From: Chlamydiota bacterium
GTDB lineage: Bacteria > Auribacterota > UBA3054 > B51-G9
Assembly (NCBI GenBank): GCA_003648225.1
Contig: QMOL01000040.1
Location: forward strand, 1 to 14,020
DNA length: 14,020 nucleotides
Reading direction: 5' to 3'
Shown: positions 1-8,396 of the stretch, piece by piece
Numbering within the stretch: the first letter of the stretch is position 1
Layout of the letters: the number at the start of each line of letters is the position of its first letter
Position numbers and translations under genes: made by a program
The notes under the pieces: model-generated
The model's database searches: none
What the model was told of the DNA's origin: nothing
Seen by the model: only the letters and a program-made list of their open reading frames with translations

Positions 1-1206
1 GTGGAGATAGGCGGCCATAGCGATGATTGTGTTAAAAATGTTGATATTGTTATTGCGAGTCCGGGTGTTCCTGATACTGCAAAACCAATTAAAATTGCGA
101 ATGCCGAAAATATTCCTGTAATTAATGAAGTCGAATTCGCTGTTCAGCATACAAACGCGAAGATAATTGCCATAACAGGAACAAACGGTAAAACAACAAC
201 TACAACGTTAATCGGACATATTTTAAATTACGCGGATAAACCGGCAATTGTAGCGGGGAATATTGGACAGGCATTGTGCGGTGTGGTTGAAAAAGCGACT
301 TCCCATAAGTTTCTTGTGGTTGAATTGAGTTCATTTCAACTTGAAACGATGAAAACATTTCATCCGTATATCGCTGTGTGGCTCAATTTAACGCCTGATC
401 ATCTAGACCGTCACGGCACGATGGAAAATTACGCTGCCGCAAAAGGGAAAATGTTTATGAACATGAACTCTGACGACTGGTCGGTAATATGGAATAATGA
501 CCGCGAAATTACAAAGCCGTTTATTGAAAATACAGGCGTAAAGACTGTTTGGATCGATGAAAAAGGAAAATGGAAACAGACTCCGGAACAACCTTATGGA
601 ACAACTTTTGACAGTGGAGAACTTGTTTCTATATTTAATGGTAATAAACAATTGCACGGGCAATACTCCGAGCTGAAGCTTAAGGGAACTCATAATATTA
701 TAAATATACTTGCTGCGATATCAGTCGCGCGAATTTTACATATACCTAACTATATTATAAATGAAGCTCTTTTGGAATTCCGGGGACTGCCGCACCGTCT
801 TGAATTTATAACTGAAAAAAATGGAATAATATTTCTTAATGATTCTAAAGCTACAAATATTGATGCGGTGAGTAAAGCGCTTGAGTCTGTTGATAAACCG
901 ATATCGCTTATTGCCGGAGGCTATGATAAAGGGGGAGATTTTACTCCTTTGATTAACATAGTTAAAGAAAAAGTTAATAAACTCGTTCTGATAGGTGAGG
1001 CGGCTTCGATGCTTAAAGAAGTTTTTAAAGATATTGATAACAAGGTGATAGTACATTCGATGAAGCAAGCTGTGGAAACTGCATCAGCAGATGTTCCTGT
1101 CGGAACAACGGTTTTGCTTTCGCCGGGCTGTGCTTCATTTGATATGTATGATAATTTTGAGAAACGTGGTGAAGATTTTACAAAATGCGTTTTAAGTTTA
1201 AATTAA
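1..1206 (+). CDS. murD: UDP-N-acetylmuramoylalanine--D-glutamate ligase (MurD), 5' end cut off by window
   Basis: Cytoplasmic Mur ligase that adds D-glutamate to UDP-MurNAc-L-Ala using ATP. The 401 visible residues begin in the N-terminal UDP-binding domain (VASPG-type segment IVIASPGVP at 15-23), so roughly 50 residues are missing upstream; the GTG at base 1 is an internal codon, not a start. The ATP-binding P-loop GTNGKTT lies at residues 60-66, a MurD-like HLDRHG follows near 134, NDSKATN lies at 280-286, and the C-terminal domain ends with LSPGCASFDMYDNF (373-386), all typical of MurD rather than MurC, MurE or MurF. It is the first visible gene of the dcw cluster and is followed after 31 bp by a LysM lipoprotein gene. 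No frameshift or lost catalytic residue is visible. Confidence 0.97.
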   Translation: MEIGGHSDDCVKNVDIVIASPGVPDTAKPIKIANAENIPVINEVEFAVQHTNAKIIAITGTNGKTTTTTLIGHILNYADKPAIVAGNIGQALCGVVEKATSHKFLVVELSSFQLETMKTFHPYIAVWLNLTPDHLDRHGTMENYAAAKGKMFMNMNSDDWSVIWNNDREITKPFIENTGVKTVWIDEKGKWKQTPEQPYGTTFDSGELVSIFNGNKQLHGQYSELKLKGTHNIINILAAISVARILHIPNYIINEALLEFRGLPHRLEFITEKNGIIFLNDSKATNIDAVSKALESVDKPISLIAGGYDKGGDFTPLINIVKEKVNKLVLIGEAASMLKEVFKDIDNKVIVHSMKQAVETASADVPVGTTVLLSPGCASFDMYDNFEKRGEDFTKCVLSLN

Positions 1207-1226
1207 TAAAAAACAACTAATAAATT

Positions 1227-1233
1227 AAGGGGG
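1227..1233 (+). promoter_or_regulatory. Ribosome binding site of the LysM lipoprotein gene
   Basis: AAGGGGG lies 4 bases before the ATG at 1238. It is one of only three clear Shine-Dalgarno sequences in the window and supports that start, which also places the signal peptide correctly. Confidence 0.7.
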
Positions 1234-1237
1234 AATA

Positions 1238-2521
1238 ATGAAAACAAACAAAAAAAGAAATATCGCAATAGTCTTAACAGGCGTGCTGTGCATTATTCTG
1301 TTTAGCTGCGCAAGAGAACGCGGCAGAACAGATATTGCTTTGGAAATGACTGATGAAGACAGTGTTGAAGCTATCATTGATCAGGATCTTTTAACCGCCG
1401 GCGGCACGGTTGTTAATCTCGAAGAGCCTGAAAAAACAACTTCTGTTAGCGCGGTTACTTATGTTGACGAAACAGATTCACAAGAATCTGCTGTTGTTCA
1501 ACCTGATGAATCGCTCAAACCTGAAGAATCTGCGACGACTTCGTCTGACATCGAGCCTGCGATAGGGCTTATAGATGTTGAAGACACACAAATTGCGGAC
1601 GCGGACAAAAAGCAGGAAGAAGTTTCTGCCCAAAAGAGGAAGGTTGAAAGAACAATGACAACGGAAGAATTAATTGCAGAAAATAAAGCATTAATTAATT
1701 CTGAAATTTTATCAGATAAAATAACTAAAACGAACTCCGATGAAAATATTATTCCCGGCGATGCTGTCGCGGAAGAAGAAACAACAACTACCGAAAATGT
1801 TCTGCCTGGTGAAGCTGTTGAAACGGCAACTTCTAATGCAAGTATAAAAGAAACTGCAGCCGATGAAATTACTTCTCCTGATAAATCTGAAAGTAATGTT
1901 GTAGAGGCAATTGAAAGTGAAGAAATAGTTAAGGAAAAAATGCCTGAAGCAACGAGAAAATTTGTTAAACCTAAGAAAAATGAAGTGATGCCGGCTGTCG
2001 TTCGACCACCGGGAGGAGGTTATTATACTGAATACAGAACATTAGCGAAAACGCCATCGGCACCGGCTGCAGTGTCAAATCCATCTTATTCTACTCATAC
2101 TGTAAAACGGGGAGATACTCTATGGGTAATCAGCAGAAAATACGGATGCACTATTAGCGAGCTGGTTGCCGAGAATAATATTAGCAGACGAGCTATTCTT
2201 AAGATCGGTCAGATATTAAAAATTCCGGTTAAACAAAGTAAAAAAGAAACAAATGAACCTGCTGCCGAAAAAACCGCTGTTACTTCTGTAGTTAATAAAG
2301 ATGAATTACCTGTAACGCCGGAGGAACTGGTTTCGGAAACTGTTGAGGTAGAAGTTGAAGCTCCAAAATCTGAAACAGAAATCTACACAGTCCAATCCGG
2401 TGATTCATATTGGAAAATAGCAAAAAAGTTTGGCGTAACTTCTACTGAACTTATGTCGCTTAACAACACAAGCAGTTCATTAATAAGAGTTGGCCAGAAA
2501 ATATTAGTGCCAAGAAGATGA
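1238..2521 (+). CDS. Putative lipoprotein with two C-terminal LysM domains
   Basis: Probably an envelope protein that binds peptidoglycan glycan strands. The N-terminus is basic (KTNKKR), followed by a hydrophobic stretch (9-22) and LFSC, so Cys24 is a plausible lipidation site; Phe at the -2 position is not ideal for a lipobox. Residues 30-280 are low complexity, rich in Glu, Thr, Ser and Ala, and contain a short duplication (ENIIPGDAV at 169-177, ENVLPGEAV at 186-194). A basic/proline segment precedes the first LysM domain (286-332, HTVKRGDTLW) and the second ends the protein (381-427, YTVQSGDSYW). No hydrolase or peptidase domain is visible. It sits 31 bp after murD and 19 bp before ftsW, inside the dcw cluster, which suggests a role in septal wall growth; this is inference. 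It could be an activator of a wall hydrolase (as NlpD/EnvC-type LysM proteins are), but no LytM domain is present. Confidence 0.85.
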   Translation: MKTNKKRNIAIVLTGVLCIILFSCARERGRTDIALEMTDEDSVEAIIDQDLLTAGGTVVNLEEPEKTTSVSAVTYVDETDSQESAVVQPDESLKPEESATTSSDIEPAIGLIDVEDTQIADADKKQEEVSAQKRKVERTMTTEELIAENKALINSEILSDKITKTNSDENIIPGDAVAEEETTTTENVLPGEAVETATSNASIKETAADEITSPDKSESNVVEAIESEEIVKEKMPEATRKFVKPKKNEVMPAVVRPPGGGYYTEYRTLAKTPSAPAAVSNPSYSTHTVKRGDTLWVISRKYGCTISELVAENNISRRAILKIGQILKIPVKQSKKETNEPAAEKTAVTSVVNKDELPVTPEELVSETVEVEVEAPKSETEIYTVQSGDSYWKIAKKFGVTSTELMSLNNTSSSLIRVGQKILVPRR

Positions 2522-2540
2522 ATTTATATTTCTTAATGAT

Positions 2541-3692
2541 ATGCCGAAATTAACTGAAAAATGGATGCCTGAATTGTTTATCATTATTGTCCTTGTGCTT
2601 GTCGCAATTGGCGTTCTGATGACGTATTCATCGAGTGTATATTATGCTGAATTAAAGTTTGGAAATAAATTCCATTTCTTTTATCGTGAAATATTCTGGG
2701 TTGTAATAGGAATTGGCACAGCAATAGTAGTTGGTAAAATTCATTTTCAAACAATTCAAAAATACAGCTGGCTGCTTCTCTTTACAGCAACAGTTTTGGT
2801 GGGCTTGATTTATGTTCCGGGAATAGGGCACAAAGTTAATAATGCGTCCCGGTGGATTCGGATTGCGGGATTTACGTTTCAGCCATCGGAGTTCGCGAAA
2901 TATATAATTATTATTTTCCTTGCTGACAGACTTGCCAGAAACAGGCGACACGTTTCAAAATTTATGCGTGGTGTGGTTTTTCCCCTTGTAATTATAATGA
3001 TTCCGGTACTCTTGATTGTTGCTGAACCCGATATGGGTACTCCTATGGTTATTCTTGCAACGGCTCTCGCTATATTTTTTGCTGCGGGCACTAAAATATG
3101 GCACCTCACTTTCCTCGCGTTAGCTTCCATGCCGGCATTGGTTATTCTGGTAATAAAATTTCCTTACAGAATGAAACGTTTGATGACTTTTATGAGCCCG
3201 GACAGTGATCCGCTCGGCGCGGGATTTCAAATCCGACAATCATTAATCGCTATCGGTTCAGGACAACTTAACGGTCTGGGTCTCGGTAAATCCATACAGA
3301 AAATGCACTTTCTACCTGAAGCTCATACCGATTTCGTCTTTTCAATTATCGGAGAAGAACTAGGCTTCGTCGGCGCGGGAGCAATTATTATTCTGATGAT
3401 GTTGTTTTTATACATAATGTATAAATTAACACAGCAAATTACAGATATGTTCGGTCATCTTGTTGCTGTAGGCATTATGACGGTACTTTCACTTCAAATG
3501 ATAGTAAATATTTGTGTTGTAACCGCCATTCTTCCCACCAAAGGCCTTGCGCTTCCGTTTATTAGTTATGGCGGTTCAAGTATGGTTATGACACTTGCGG
3601 CTTGCGGTCTACTTGTAAATATTGTTTATAATCAGAGGAATTTGAGACGTGATCAATTAAAAACAGCTAAATTTGATGAAACGGTAATATAA
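2541..3692 (+). CDS. ftsW: FtsW, septal SEDS peptidoglycan glycosyltransferase
   Basis: Polytopic inner-membrane enzyme that polymerises lipid II into glycan at the septum with its partner class B PBP. The 383 residues contain about ten hydrophobic segments and the SEDS signatures: ASRWIRI...FQPSEFAK near 103-120, AEPDMGT in the middle, LPEAHTDFVFSIIGEELGF (Asp264 in HTDF is the expected catalytic aspartate) and LPTKGLALPFISYGGSS near the end. The position between murD and murG is typical of ftsW rather than rodA. The start at 2541 lacks a clear Shine-Dalgarno sequence, but it gives a short hydrophilic N-terminus before the first membrane helix, as expected. The last 20 residues are charged and cytoplasmic. 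A 74-bp gap with a GC-rich repeat separates it from murG. Confidence 0.96.
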   Translation: MPKLTEKWMPELFIIIVLVLVAIGVLMTYSSSVYYAELKFGNKFHFFYREIFWVVIGIGTAIVVGKIHFQTIQKYSWLLLFTATVLVGLIYVPGIGHKVNNASRWIRIAGFTFQPSEFAKYIIIIFLADRLARNRRHVSKFMRGVVFPLVIIMIPVLLIVAEPDMGTPMVILATALAIFFAAGTKIWHLTFLALASMPALVILVIKFPYRMKRLMTFMSPDSDPLGAGFQIRQSLIAIGSGQLNGLGLGKSIQKMHFLPEAHTDFVFSIIGEELGFVGAGAIIILMMLFLYIMYKLTQQITDMFGHLVAVGIMTVLSLQMIVNICVVTAILPTKGLALPFISYGGSSMVMTLAACGLLVNIVYNQRNLRRDQLKTAKFDETVI

Positions 3693-3717
3693 AGTAACAC
3701 AAGCATGTAACCGGAAT

Positions 3718-3740
3718 CCGCAGCCGGCGGCAGCGGCTAC
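3718..3740 (+). repeat. Single copy of a GC-rich palindromic element between ftsW and murG
   Basis: The 23 bases match the core of the tandem elements at 9991-10013 and 10038-10060 at 20 of 23 positions. AGCCG and CGGCT inside it can pair as a hairpin. Its GC content contrasts sharply with the surrounding AT-rich DNA. It lies 28-48 bases upstream of the murG start, inside the dcw transcript, so it may affect readthrough or mRNA stability; this is inference. Confidence 0.65.
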
Positions 3741-3766
3741 AACCGAACATTACCGGGTAATGAACT

Positions 3767-4882
3767 ATGAAGAAACTAAAAATCACAATCTCCGGAGGGG
3801 GTACAGGCGGACATATTATGCCCGCTCTCGCTTTATGCGATGCCTTTGCTAACCGGCATGGCGGTGCGATCATCAATTATGCCGGCCGGCCGGGTTCTAT
3901 GGAACAGCGAATTGCAAGTGATGCCGGTTTTGATTTTATTTCTATTTATTCAGCATCAATAAAAAAAGGAATCTTATCTAAGATTTCTTTCTTTATAATA
4001 ATATCATTTGGATTCTTACAGTCAATTGCTTACATTATTCGTTTTAGTCCCGATTTCATTGTCGGGTTCGGAGGCTACACTTGCTTTCCGTTGCTTTTTG
4101 CGGGACTCATTTTGCGAAAGAATGTTACTGTGCACGAATCAAATGCTGTGCCCGGGAAAGTAATTAGAATGCTTGTTAAACGGGGAGCTAAGTTTGCCTA
4201 CAGTATTGATACCGGGAACACGAAAATGCATTCCTTGATAGATTACGCGAAAAAGAAATCAGCTGTGTGCCAAACCGGAACACCTATAAGAAAATCAGTT
4301 TTAAGCGCGTTGGTGGAAAACGGATATAAATTAACCGGCTTTGAACAGGGAAATCCCGTAATATTAATCGTTGGTGGTAGTCAGGGATCGCGTTGCCTTA
4401 ATACAACTGTAGCGAACGGAATGTGTATATTGAAAAAAAAGATTCCTAATATTCAGGTTATTCATATTACCGGTGAAACTGATGAAGAAAATGTTGAAAA
4501 AAAATACAACAAAGTTAATATTAAAAATTTCGTGAAAAAATTTTCCGGTAATATGGGCTCACTTTATAAAATAGCTGATGTCGCCATTACACGCGCAGGC
4601 GCTTTAACTGTGTCAGAACTCGCGGCTGCCGGTTTACCCGCGATACTGATTCCGTTTCCTTACGCAACGGATGATCATCAAAAAGAAAATGCAAAAATGA
4701 TGGAGAATTCCGGATGCGCAAAAGTGATTTTTGAGGATACGTTGACTGAAGAAATGATTTCCGAAATGGTGGAAGAGATTATTTCTAATAAAAATATAAA
4801 GACTGAAATGCGCAATGCGGCGTTATCTATTGCAAAACCTGATGCCGGTAAATTGTTATGCGATTTTATTGAAAATGATTAA
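3767..4882 (+). CDS. murG: MurG, UDP-GlcNAc transferase making lipid II
   Basis: Peripheral inner-membrane glycosyltransferase (family GT28) that adds GlcNAc to lipid I. Two Rossmann domains are visible. The N-terminal one has the glycine loop SGGGTGGH (9-16), FGGYTCFP, and HESNAVPGK starting at His123. The C-terminal one has GGSQGS (203-208), TRAGALTVSE (275-284), and PFPYATDDHQKEN from 296, the UDP-GlcNAc pocket region. Length 371 is slightly above the 355-365 typical of the family; the extra is mainly a hydrophobic stretch around residues 70-90, which probably includes the membrane-association patch. The ATG at 3767 has no convincing Shine-Dalgarno sequence, but the glycine loop begins only eight residues later, so no later start is possible. 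The gap of 13 bp to murC indicates cotranscription. Confidence 0.96.
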   Translation: MKKLKITISGGGTGGHIMPALALCDAFANRHGGAIINYAGRPGSMEQRIASDAGFDFISIYSASIKKGILSKISFFIIISFGFLQSIAYIIRFSPDFIVGFGGYTCFPLLFAGLILRKNVTVHESNAVPGKVIRMLVKRGAKFAYSIDTGNTKMHSLIDYAKKKSAVCQTGTPIRKSVLSALVENGYKLTGFEQGNPVILIVGGSQGSRCLNTTVANGMCILKKKIPNIQVIHITGETDEENVEKKYNKVNIKNFVKKFSGNMGSLYKIADVAITRAGALTVSELAAAGLPAILIPFPYATDDHQKENAKMMENSGCAKVIFEDTLTEEMISEMVEEIISNKNIKTEMRNAALSIAKPDAGKLLCDFIEND

Positions 4883-4895
4883 TAATTAAAAAAAT

Positions 4896-6281
4896 ATGTC
4901 CCCTTGGAATCAGCAAAATGTTAAATGCTTCTTCTGCGGCATTGGTGGCGTCGGCATGAATCCAATGGCACACCTGCTTGCTTTGCGCGGGGCAAAAGTG
5001 TCAGGATCGGATAGCAATGATAAAGCTGTTCTTGGAGCTCTTCGCGGTCACGGAATTAAATGCTTTGTAGGTCATAAAGCTGAAAATGTAAATGGCGCGG
5101 AAGTGTTTATTTACAGCACGGCTATTAAAAAGGATAATCCTGAACTTTTATACGCTGAAAAACATAATTTAAAACTTCTGCACAGGTCTGAATTGCTTGC
5201 GAAACTTGTAAATAATTCCCGCGGGGTTAATATTGCCGGTTCTCACGGCAAAACAACGGTTTCTGCTTTAACAGCTATTATCTTTGACGCTGCGGAGTTA
5301 GACCCCACAGCCGTTGTGGGAGGATATATTCAGAAATTTAACGCATATTACAAAAACGGGAAAAGCGATTGGGTGGTGGTTGAAACTGATGAAAGCGATG
5401 GTTCTTTTCAGATATTTGACTCTGAAATAGCTGTGATTTTAAATATCGATACCGATCATATGGATTATTATGAAAACTTAAACGCTCTAATTAAAGCATT
5501 CGGAATATTTATCTCAAATATTAAACCTGACGGTGTTCTTGTCTATAATGCTGATGACCAAAATGTCAAGAAAACTGTCGCTGAATATGCCGGCGGGAAA
5601 AAATTGATTAGCTGCGCCGTTGAGACCAATGCTGATTATACAGCTTCTAACATTAAATTGAATAAACATTCTTCGGAATTTACTGTTCGTGAAATTAATA
5701 CCGGAAGTGAATATGAAATTATTCTTAATGTTCCCGGAAATCATAATGTCCTTAACGCTCTGCAGGCTATTGCTGCGGCAAGAACAGCAGGAGTATCGAT
5801 ACCGGCTGTTAAAAAAGGATGTGAGTCATTTAAAGGTGTAAACAGAAGATTTCAATTTATCGGAAAGTTCTGCGGCGCAAATGTTATTGATGATTACGCT
5901 CATCATCCGCGTGAAATTTCCGTGACGTTGGAAACAGCAAAAGCATTAGGAAAAAAAGTCGTTACCATCTTTCAACCTCATAGATACACAAGAACAGAAA
6001 AACTTTTTGATGAGTTCACTCAAATACTCGGTAAATGTGGTAACCTTATCCTTACGGATATTTACAGTGCCGGAGAAGCACCGGCTGGTGTGACAGGAGA
6101 AACTCTATATAAATCCGTTCGTGAAATTAATAATAAAGCAGTGTACATTAAAAACTTAAATGATATTCCGGCGGTACTTAAAAAATATGTTTCGCCGGAC
6201 ACTATTATCCTTTTTCTTGGCGCGGGCACGATATCAAACCTTGCGCATAGAATTGTTGAAATAAAGGAGGGAGATTTATGA
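4896..6281 (+). CDS. murC: MurC, UDP-N-acetylmuramate--L-alanine ligase
   Basis: Cytoplasmic ligase that starts the peptide stem by adding L-alanine to UDP-MurNAc with ATP. The N-terminal Rossmann domain carries GIGGVGM (15-21), the central domain the P-loop GSHGKTT (115-121, a variant of the common GTHGKTT) and DTDHMDYY (185-192), and the C-terminal domain DDYAHHP (332-338), the MurC hallmark. Length 461 fits the usual 450-490. There is no MurB or Ddl fusion at the C-terminus. The start at 4896 lies 13 bp after murG and lacks a Shine-Dalgarno sequence; the Rossmann motif begins at residue 15, so it is well supported. The stop TGA overlaps the ftsQ start in ATGA, which suggests translational coupling. 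Confidence 0.97.
   Translation: MSPWNQQNVKCFFCGIGGVGMNPMAHLLALRGAKVSGSDSNDKAVLGALRGHGIKCFVGHKAENVNGAEVFIYSTAIKKDNPELLYAEKHNLKLLHRSELLAKLVNNSRGVNIAGSHGKTTVSALTAIIFDAAELDPTAVVGGYIQKFNAYYKNGKSDWVVVETDESDGSFQIFDSEIAVILNIDTDHMDYYENLNALIKAFGIFISNIKPDGVLVYNADDQNVKKTVAEYAGGKKLISCAVETNADYTASNIKLNKHSSEFTVREINTGSEYEIILNVPGNHNVLNALQAIAAARTAGVSIPAVKKGCESFKGVNRRFQFIGKFCGANVIDDYAHHPREISVTLETAKALGKKVVTIFQPHRYTRTEKLFDEFTQILGKCGNLILTDIYSAGEAPAGVTGETLYKSVREINNKAVYIKNLNDIPAVLKKYVSPDTIILFLGAGTISNLAHRIVEIKEGDL
6263..6270 (+). promoter_or_regulatory. Strong ribosome binding site of ftsQ inside the 3' end of murC
   Basis: AAAGGAGG lies 7 bases before the ATG at 6278. It is the best Shine-Dalgarno sequence in the window and decides the ftsQ start, although the start overlaps the murC stop codon. 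Confidence 0.8.
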
Positions 6282-7117
6282 GTTTTCATGGTAATAATGT
6301 ATCGAAAATGCGTCTGGAAATCAATAAAAATGTCGCTTCAAGACCCGCTGTGCAAAAAAAGAAAGCCGCGAAGGCGTTTAAGGCGATGGTTATTACTATT
6401 TTAATCGGCGTGACTTTGATTGCATTATCTATCACGGGCATTATTCTTTTTAATGAATTTATTTCTCATCCCGACTTCATTATTAAAAAAGTCTGCGTTG
6501 TCGATAACCAAACTATTGACCCGCTTACCATAGTGAAGATTTCGGGTATTAGAACTAATATGAATATTTACGCGACTTCTTTAGCACCAATAACTGAGCG
6601 ACTTGAAAAACATCCGGATATTAAAATCGCTAAAGTATCAAAAAAGCATCCTGATACAATTGTCATTAAAGTTATTGAGCGGGAGCCGATTGCTGTTATT
6701 GTTAATAGTAAAGGTCATTATGATATTCCAGTGGATAAAGACGGAATTATGCTTTCGGAGAATAAAATGGAATATGCGCTTCATCTTCCTAAAATTACCG
6801 GACTTAGAAATATCGCTTATCATCCCGGGAAAAAGCCGGATGATCCACGTGTATCTGTTGCATTGGAATACCTTGACACATTAAAACATATTAAGAAGAA
6901 TACATTTATAAATGTGAGAAAAATCAATCTTGAGAAACCGACCGATATTGTTTTCCAGTCGGCTTCTATTAATAAAATTATTTTCACTTCTGAGTATTCG
7001 CATGATGTGATTTTAAAACTTATTCGTGTGATTAATGCTTTACGTTTTCAAAGAATTAACGCAGATAAAATAGATTTACGTTTCGCAAATGTGGCTGTTA
7101 CACCATGTTTGCTATAA
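6278..7117 (+). CDS. ftsQ: FtsQ/DivIB-type division protein
   Basis: Bitopic membrane protein that links the cytoplasmic Z-ring to the periplasmic FtsW/PBP complex. A basic cytoplasmic tail (1-36, many Lys) precedes one membrane helix (37-58). A POTRA domain (about 67-135) follows: FIIKKVCVVDNQTIDPLTIVKISGI is the typical first strand and helix, and KVSKKHPDTIVIKVIEREPIAVI the last strands. A beta domain fills the rest of the 279 residues, a normal length. Primary sequence in FtsQ is poorly conserved, so the call rests on topology, POTRA pattern and position between murC and ftsA. The start overlaps the murC stop and has a strong ribosome binding site. The gap to ftsA is 15 bp. Confidence 0.92.
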   Translation: MSFHGNNVSKMRLEINKNVASRPAVQKKKAAKAFKAMVITILIGVTLIALSITGIILFNEFISHPDFIIKKVCVVDNQTIDPLTIVKISGIRTNMNIYATSLAPITERLEKHPDIKIAKVSKKHPDTIVIKVIEREPIAVIVNSKGHYDIPVDKDGIMLSENKMEYALHLPKITGLRNIAYHPGKKPDDPRVSVALEYLDTLKHIKKNTFINVRKINLEKPTDIVFQSASINKIIFTSEYSHDVILKLIRVINALRFQRINADKIDLRFANVAVTPCLL

Positions 7118-7132
7118 CCTTATGGTATTATT

Positions 7133-8371
7133 ATGGCCAGAAAAGACTTTATTATCACCGGACTCGATATCGGTACTTCCTTCGTTCGTGCTGCAATAGC
7201 AAAATGTAATCAGGATGACGGCATCGAAATTATCGGCGCTGCCGTAAAATCTTCGCAGGGAGTCAAAAAAAGCGTGATCGTTAATAAAAACGAAGTTACC
7301 GAACTCGTTCGAGCCGCTGTCGAATCAGCTGAAAATGACGCGGGGGTGGAAGTCGACGATCTTCATGTCGGTATCACCGGCGGACATGTAAATTGTTGCA
7401 CTACTGCATCTGTAGTGAATAATCTTGATGCCGATGACACTATCAAAGATAAACATATTGATAAACTTATCGAAAATGCAAGAGCAAATTCCGAGGAGAA
7501 AGGAAGAGAAGCTGTCCATGAAATAACTCAGGAATTCCGTATCGATGGACATACCGTTGAAGGAAATCCTGTCGGCAGCGCGGCGAAACGAGTGGAAGCA
7601 AGAGTGCATATTATTACTGCTGACAGAACAATTATGGAAAATCATGGCCGCGTTATTAATGACGCAGGTTTTATAATTGCGGGTATGTGTTGGAATGTTA
7701 TTGCATCCGGCTTGGCTGTCCTTTCAGATCAGGAAAAGAAAGACGGAGTGCTGCTGATTGATATTGGCGGAGGGTCTGCGGGTTACGCGGTATATTTTAA
7801 TAATACAATTTATTATGCAAATGTTTTTGCTGTTGGCGGTGATCATATTACAAATGATTTGATGATAGGCCTTAACATCAATTTTGATGAAGCTGAAGAT
7901 ATTAAAAAGACTTATGGCTTAAAATCCGGCGAGGATTATAATTCGGAACCTTCTATTATTAAAATAGGCACGCCTATTAGAAGTAAAAAGCATCTCTCTA
8001 AAACCGATATCAATATGATTATTGAGTCAAGAATGGAAGAGCTGATTCGCTTTATTAAAAATGACGTCAATGAAAAAGGCCTCTTTTCTCTTATCGGCCA
8101 TGGTATCGTTTTCGTCGGCGGCTCTTCATATCTTTATCATTTGAAAGAAAAAGCAAAAAATTATTTTGGCAAACCGGTTAGAATGGCAATTCCTATATTA
8201 AACACGCCGGATATGAGTGCTGACAACTTGAATGTTTTTTCCGATAGGCACGAATTTCTAAAAGACCCGTCTTGCGCTACTATTCTTGGCCTGCTGAAGT
8301 CGGGATATAAATTAAAATTAACTGAGCTTAATAAATCAAAAGGATTTTTTAATAAGTTTTTAAGACATTAA
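7133..8371 (+). CDS. ftsA: FtsA, actin-like membrane anchor of the Z-ring
   Basis: Cytoplasmic actin-family ATPase that tethers FtsZ filaments to the membrane and recruits later division proteins. Phosphate-1 motif LDIGTSFVRAA starts at residue 11. The 1C subdomain characteristic of FtsA lies about 85-165 (VDDLHVGITGGHV, HEITQEFRIDG). Phosphate-2 LLIDIGGGSAG is at 207-217 and the adenosine motif GIVFVGGSS at 324-332. The protein ends in KGFFNKFLRH, a short amphipathic tail after a flexible stretch, which matches the membrane-targeting helix of the family. Length 412 is normal. The start at 7133 lacks a Shine-Dalgarno sequence, but phosphate-1 begins ten residues later. The next gene, ftsZ, starts 25 bp downstream, the usual order. 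Confidence 0.96.
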   Translation: MARKDFIITGLDIGTSFVRAAIAKCNQDDGIEIIGAAVKSSQGVKKSVIVNKNEVTELVRAAVESAENDAGVEVDDLHVGITGGHVNCCTTASVVNNLDADDTIKDKHIDKLIENARANSEEKGREAVHEITQEFRIDGHTVEGNPVGSAAKRVEARVHIITADRTIMENHGRVINDAGFIIAGMCWNVIASGLAVLSDQEKKDGVLLIDIGGGSAGYAVYFNNTIYYANVFAVGGDHITNDLMIGLNINFDEAEDIKKTYGLKSGEDYNSEPSIIKIGTPIRSKKHLSKTDINMIIESRMEELIRFIKNDVNEKGLFSLIGHGIVFVGGSSYLYHLKEKAKNYFGKPVRMAIPILNTPDMSADNLNVFSDRHEFLKDPSCATILGLLKSGYKLKLTELNKSKGFFNKFLRH

Positions 8372-8385
8372 TTAATAATATAAAC

Positions 8386-8390
8386 AGAGG
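8386..8390 (+). promoter_or_regulatory. Ribosome binding site of ftsZ
   Basis: AGAGG six bases before the ATG at 8397 supports that start. It contrasts with ftsA, murC and ftsW, which have no such site, and may help raise FtsZ output over FtsA. Confidence 0.55.
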
Positions 8391-8396
8391 TTTAAA

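Noticed and set aside
403..1068. Reverse-strand frames inside murD
   Set aside because: They lie opposite a well-conserved coding region and have no recognisable protein features.
6603..6884. Second forward frame inside ftsQ
   Set aside because: It is an alternative frame of a gene with clear POTRA sequence in the other frame, without a ribosome binding site.
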